Part shown: positions 63,058-64,000 of the stretch, one piece after another
Numbering within the stretch: position 1 is the first letter of the stretch
How the letters are laid out: each line of letters starts with the position of its first letter
DNA from: Prosopocoilus inquinatus
Lineage: Eukaryota > Arthropoda > Insecta > Coleoptera > Lucanidae
Direction of reading: 5' to 3'
Assembly: GCA_036172665.1 (NCBI GenBank)
Contig: JAYKNF010000015.1
Coordinates: 124,001-188,000 of the forward strand
DNA: 64,000 nt
Position numbers and translations under genes: made by a program
The notes under the pieces: model-generated
The model's input: only the letters and a program-made list of their open reading frames with translations
Told to the model about the DNA's origin: nothing
Database searches by the model: none

Positions 63058-64000
63058 TTGTTTTGTTTAAAACTATTTCCAGCTTCTGCTGCGTCCGAAA
63101 ACGTCGTATCTCAAATCAGAGCTACTGGAGTCCATCGAAACGCCAAATAACATGATAGATGAGTAAGGATCGATTAGATATATCACAGGAACAACGCTAA
63201 TATGTGTTGTTTCGTTTAAATCTATTTCCAGCTGCTGCTGCGTCGGAAAATTTCGTATCTCACGTTAGAGTTACTGGAGTCCATCGAAACGTCAAATAAC
63301 ATAGTAGCTAAGTAAGGATCGATTAGATACATCACAGGAACAACGCTAATAGGTGTTGTTTCGTTCAAAACTATTTCCAGCTTCTGCTGCGTCCAAAAAC
63401 TTTGTATCTCACATCAGAGTTACTGGAGTCCATCCAAACGTCAAATAACATGATAGATGAGTAAGGATCGATTAGATATATCACAGGAACAACGCCAATA
63501 CGTGTTGCTTCGTTTAAAACTATTTCCAGCTTCTGCTGCGTCCGAAAACGTCGTATCTCACATCAGAGTTACTGGAGTCCATCGAAACGTCAAATAACAT
63601 GATAGATAAGTAATTATCGATTAGATACAGCACAGGAACAACGCTAATACGTGTTGTTTCGTTTAAAACTATTTCCAGCTCCTGCTGCGTCCAAAAACTT
63701 TGTATCTCACATCAGACTTACTGGAGTCCATCCAAACGTCAAATAACATGATAGATGAGTAAGGATCGATTAGATACATCACAGGAACAACGCAAATATG
63801 TGTTGTTTCGTTTCAAACTATTTCCAGCTGCTGCTGCGTCCGAAAATTTCGTATCTCACATTAGAGTTACTGGAGTCCATCGAAACGTCAAATAACATAG
63901 TAGCTAAGTAAGGATCGATTAGATACATCACAGGAACAACGCTAATACGTGTTGTTTCGTTCAAAACTATTTCCAGCTTCTGCTGCGTCCAAAAACTTTG

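Larger units (their letters stand above)
1..64000. repeat. 149-bp tandem satellite array, fills window
   Basis: A single 149-bp unit repeats head to tail across the whole window with no inversion, no insertion and no foreign sequence. The anchor caacgctaat recurs at 1, 150, 299, 448 and so on to 63937. That is 431 units plus a 64-bp fragment; the 283-bp shortfall from 431 x 149 is fully explained by 15 deletions listed separately. Neighbouring units differ at clustered sites, while copies in equivalent positions of larger blocks are almost identical, the signature of higher-order repeat organisation. Both window ends lie inside the array, so its true length is unknown. Function is not shown by sequence; a centromeric or pericentromeric role is the usual one for such arrays. 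No promoter, terminator, tRNA, rRNA or transposon signal was found anywhere. Confidence 0.99.
59665..64000. repeat. 2820-bp (19-monomer minus 11 bp) duplication
   Basis: Bases 59665-61180 match 62485-64000 at 2820 bp; the second copy runs off the window. Three differences noticed: 60274/63094 (gcgccc/gcgtcc), 60401/63221 (taaaac/taaatc) and 60974/63794 (cgctaat/cgcaaat). The offset equals 19 monomers minus one 9-bp and one 2-bp deletion. Units are diverged from the left part of the window (cgtcggaaaa, aagtaattatcg, aactttaaattac). Confidence 0.9.

Noticed and set aside
1..64000. CRISPR array
   Set aside because: There is no alternation of short identical repeats with unique spacers; the whole 149-bp unit is conserved, and units differ by point changes.
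1..64000. Transposon, tRNA, rRNA or promoter signals within the array
   Set aside because: No terminal repeats, target duplications, tRNA-type boxes or rRNA-like stretches were seen. Every segment can be assigned to a position in the 149-bp unit.

Overview
The whole window is one block of satellite DNA. A 149-bp unit is repeated head to tail from base 1 to base 64000, always in the same orientation. I see no protein gene, RNA gene, transposon, CRISPR array or unique sequence. Taking each monomer to start at the motif caacgctaat, monomer 1 starts at base 1 and the last (partial, 64 bp) starts at 63937, which makes 431 repeat units plus a fragment. The register is fully accounted for: 431 x 149 = 64219, and the 15 deletions I found sum to 283 bp (64219 - 283 = 63936). 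I found no insertion.

Organism: megabase-type satellites with a roughly nucleosome-sized unit and nested higher-order repeats (HORs) are typical of eukaryotic centromeric or pericentromeric heterochromatin. I do not recognise the family and cannot name a species. A typical monomer is about 41% GC with nine CpG in 149 bp, an observed/expected ratio of about 1.4. This fits a genome with little germline CpG methylation, such as many invertebrates, better than a vertebrate or a typical plant. That is a weak inference.

Layout: monomers fall into about 18 recognisable subfamilies (called A, B, C, D, D', E, F, I, J, X, P, G, H, K, L, M, N, O here) that differ at a few clustered sites. They are assembled into larger blocks: a nine-monomer block N9 (order D'-P-G-H-K-L-M-N-O, 1341 bp), a ten-monomer block T (1507 bp) and an about 12-monomer block Q (1741 bp). 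These were copied again at larger scale: tandem periods of 596, 745, 447, 1341, 2929, 3278 and 7599 bp, and an 8.5-kb block repeated 11569 bp further on. Bases 1-7600 hold founder-like versions of N9 and T. Bases 9600-15450 are a 20-mer duplication. Bases 12445-32528 hold the 8.5-kb repeat and an internal 22-mer duplication. Bases 32352-47577 are two near-identical copies of a 51-monomer unit. Bases 47077-51914 are a third copy of a 4.8-kb segment. From about 52.4 kb rightwards the monomers are more diverged, carry most of the independent deletions and share only short local duplications (891, 2083 and 2820 bp), as expected nearer an array edge.

The only longer open reading frames (75-86 codons, minus strand) sit exactly where a 2-bp deletion makes one unit 147 bp, a multiple of three. 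They are by-products of the repeat and not genes. All identity statements come from reading and coordinate arithmetic; no alignment was run.
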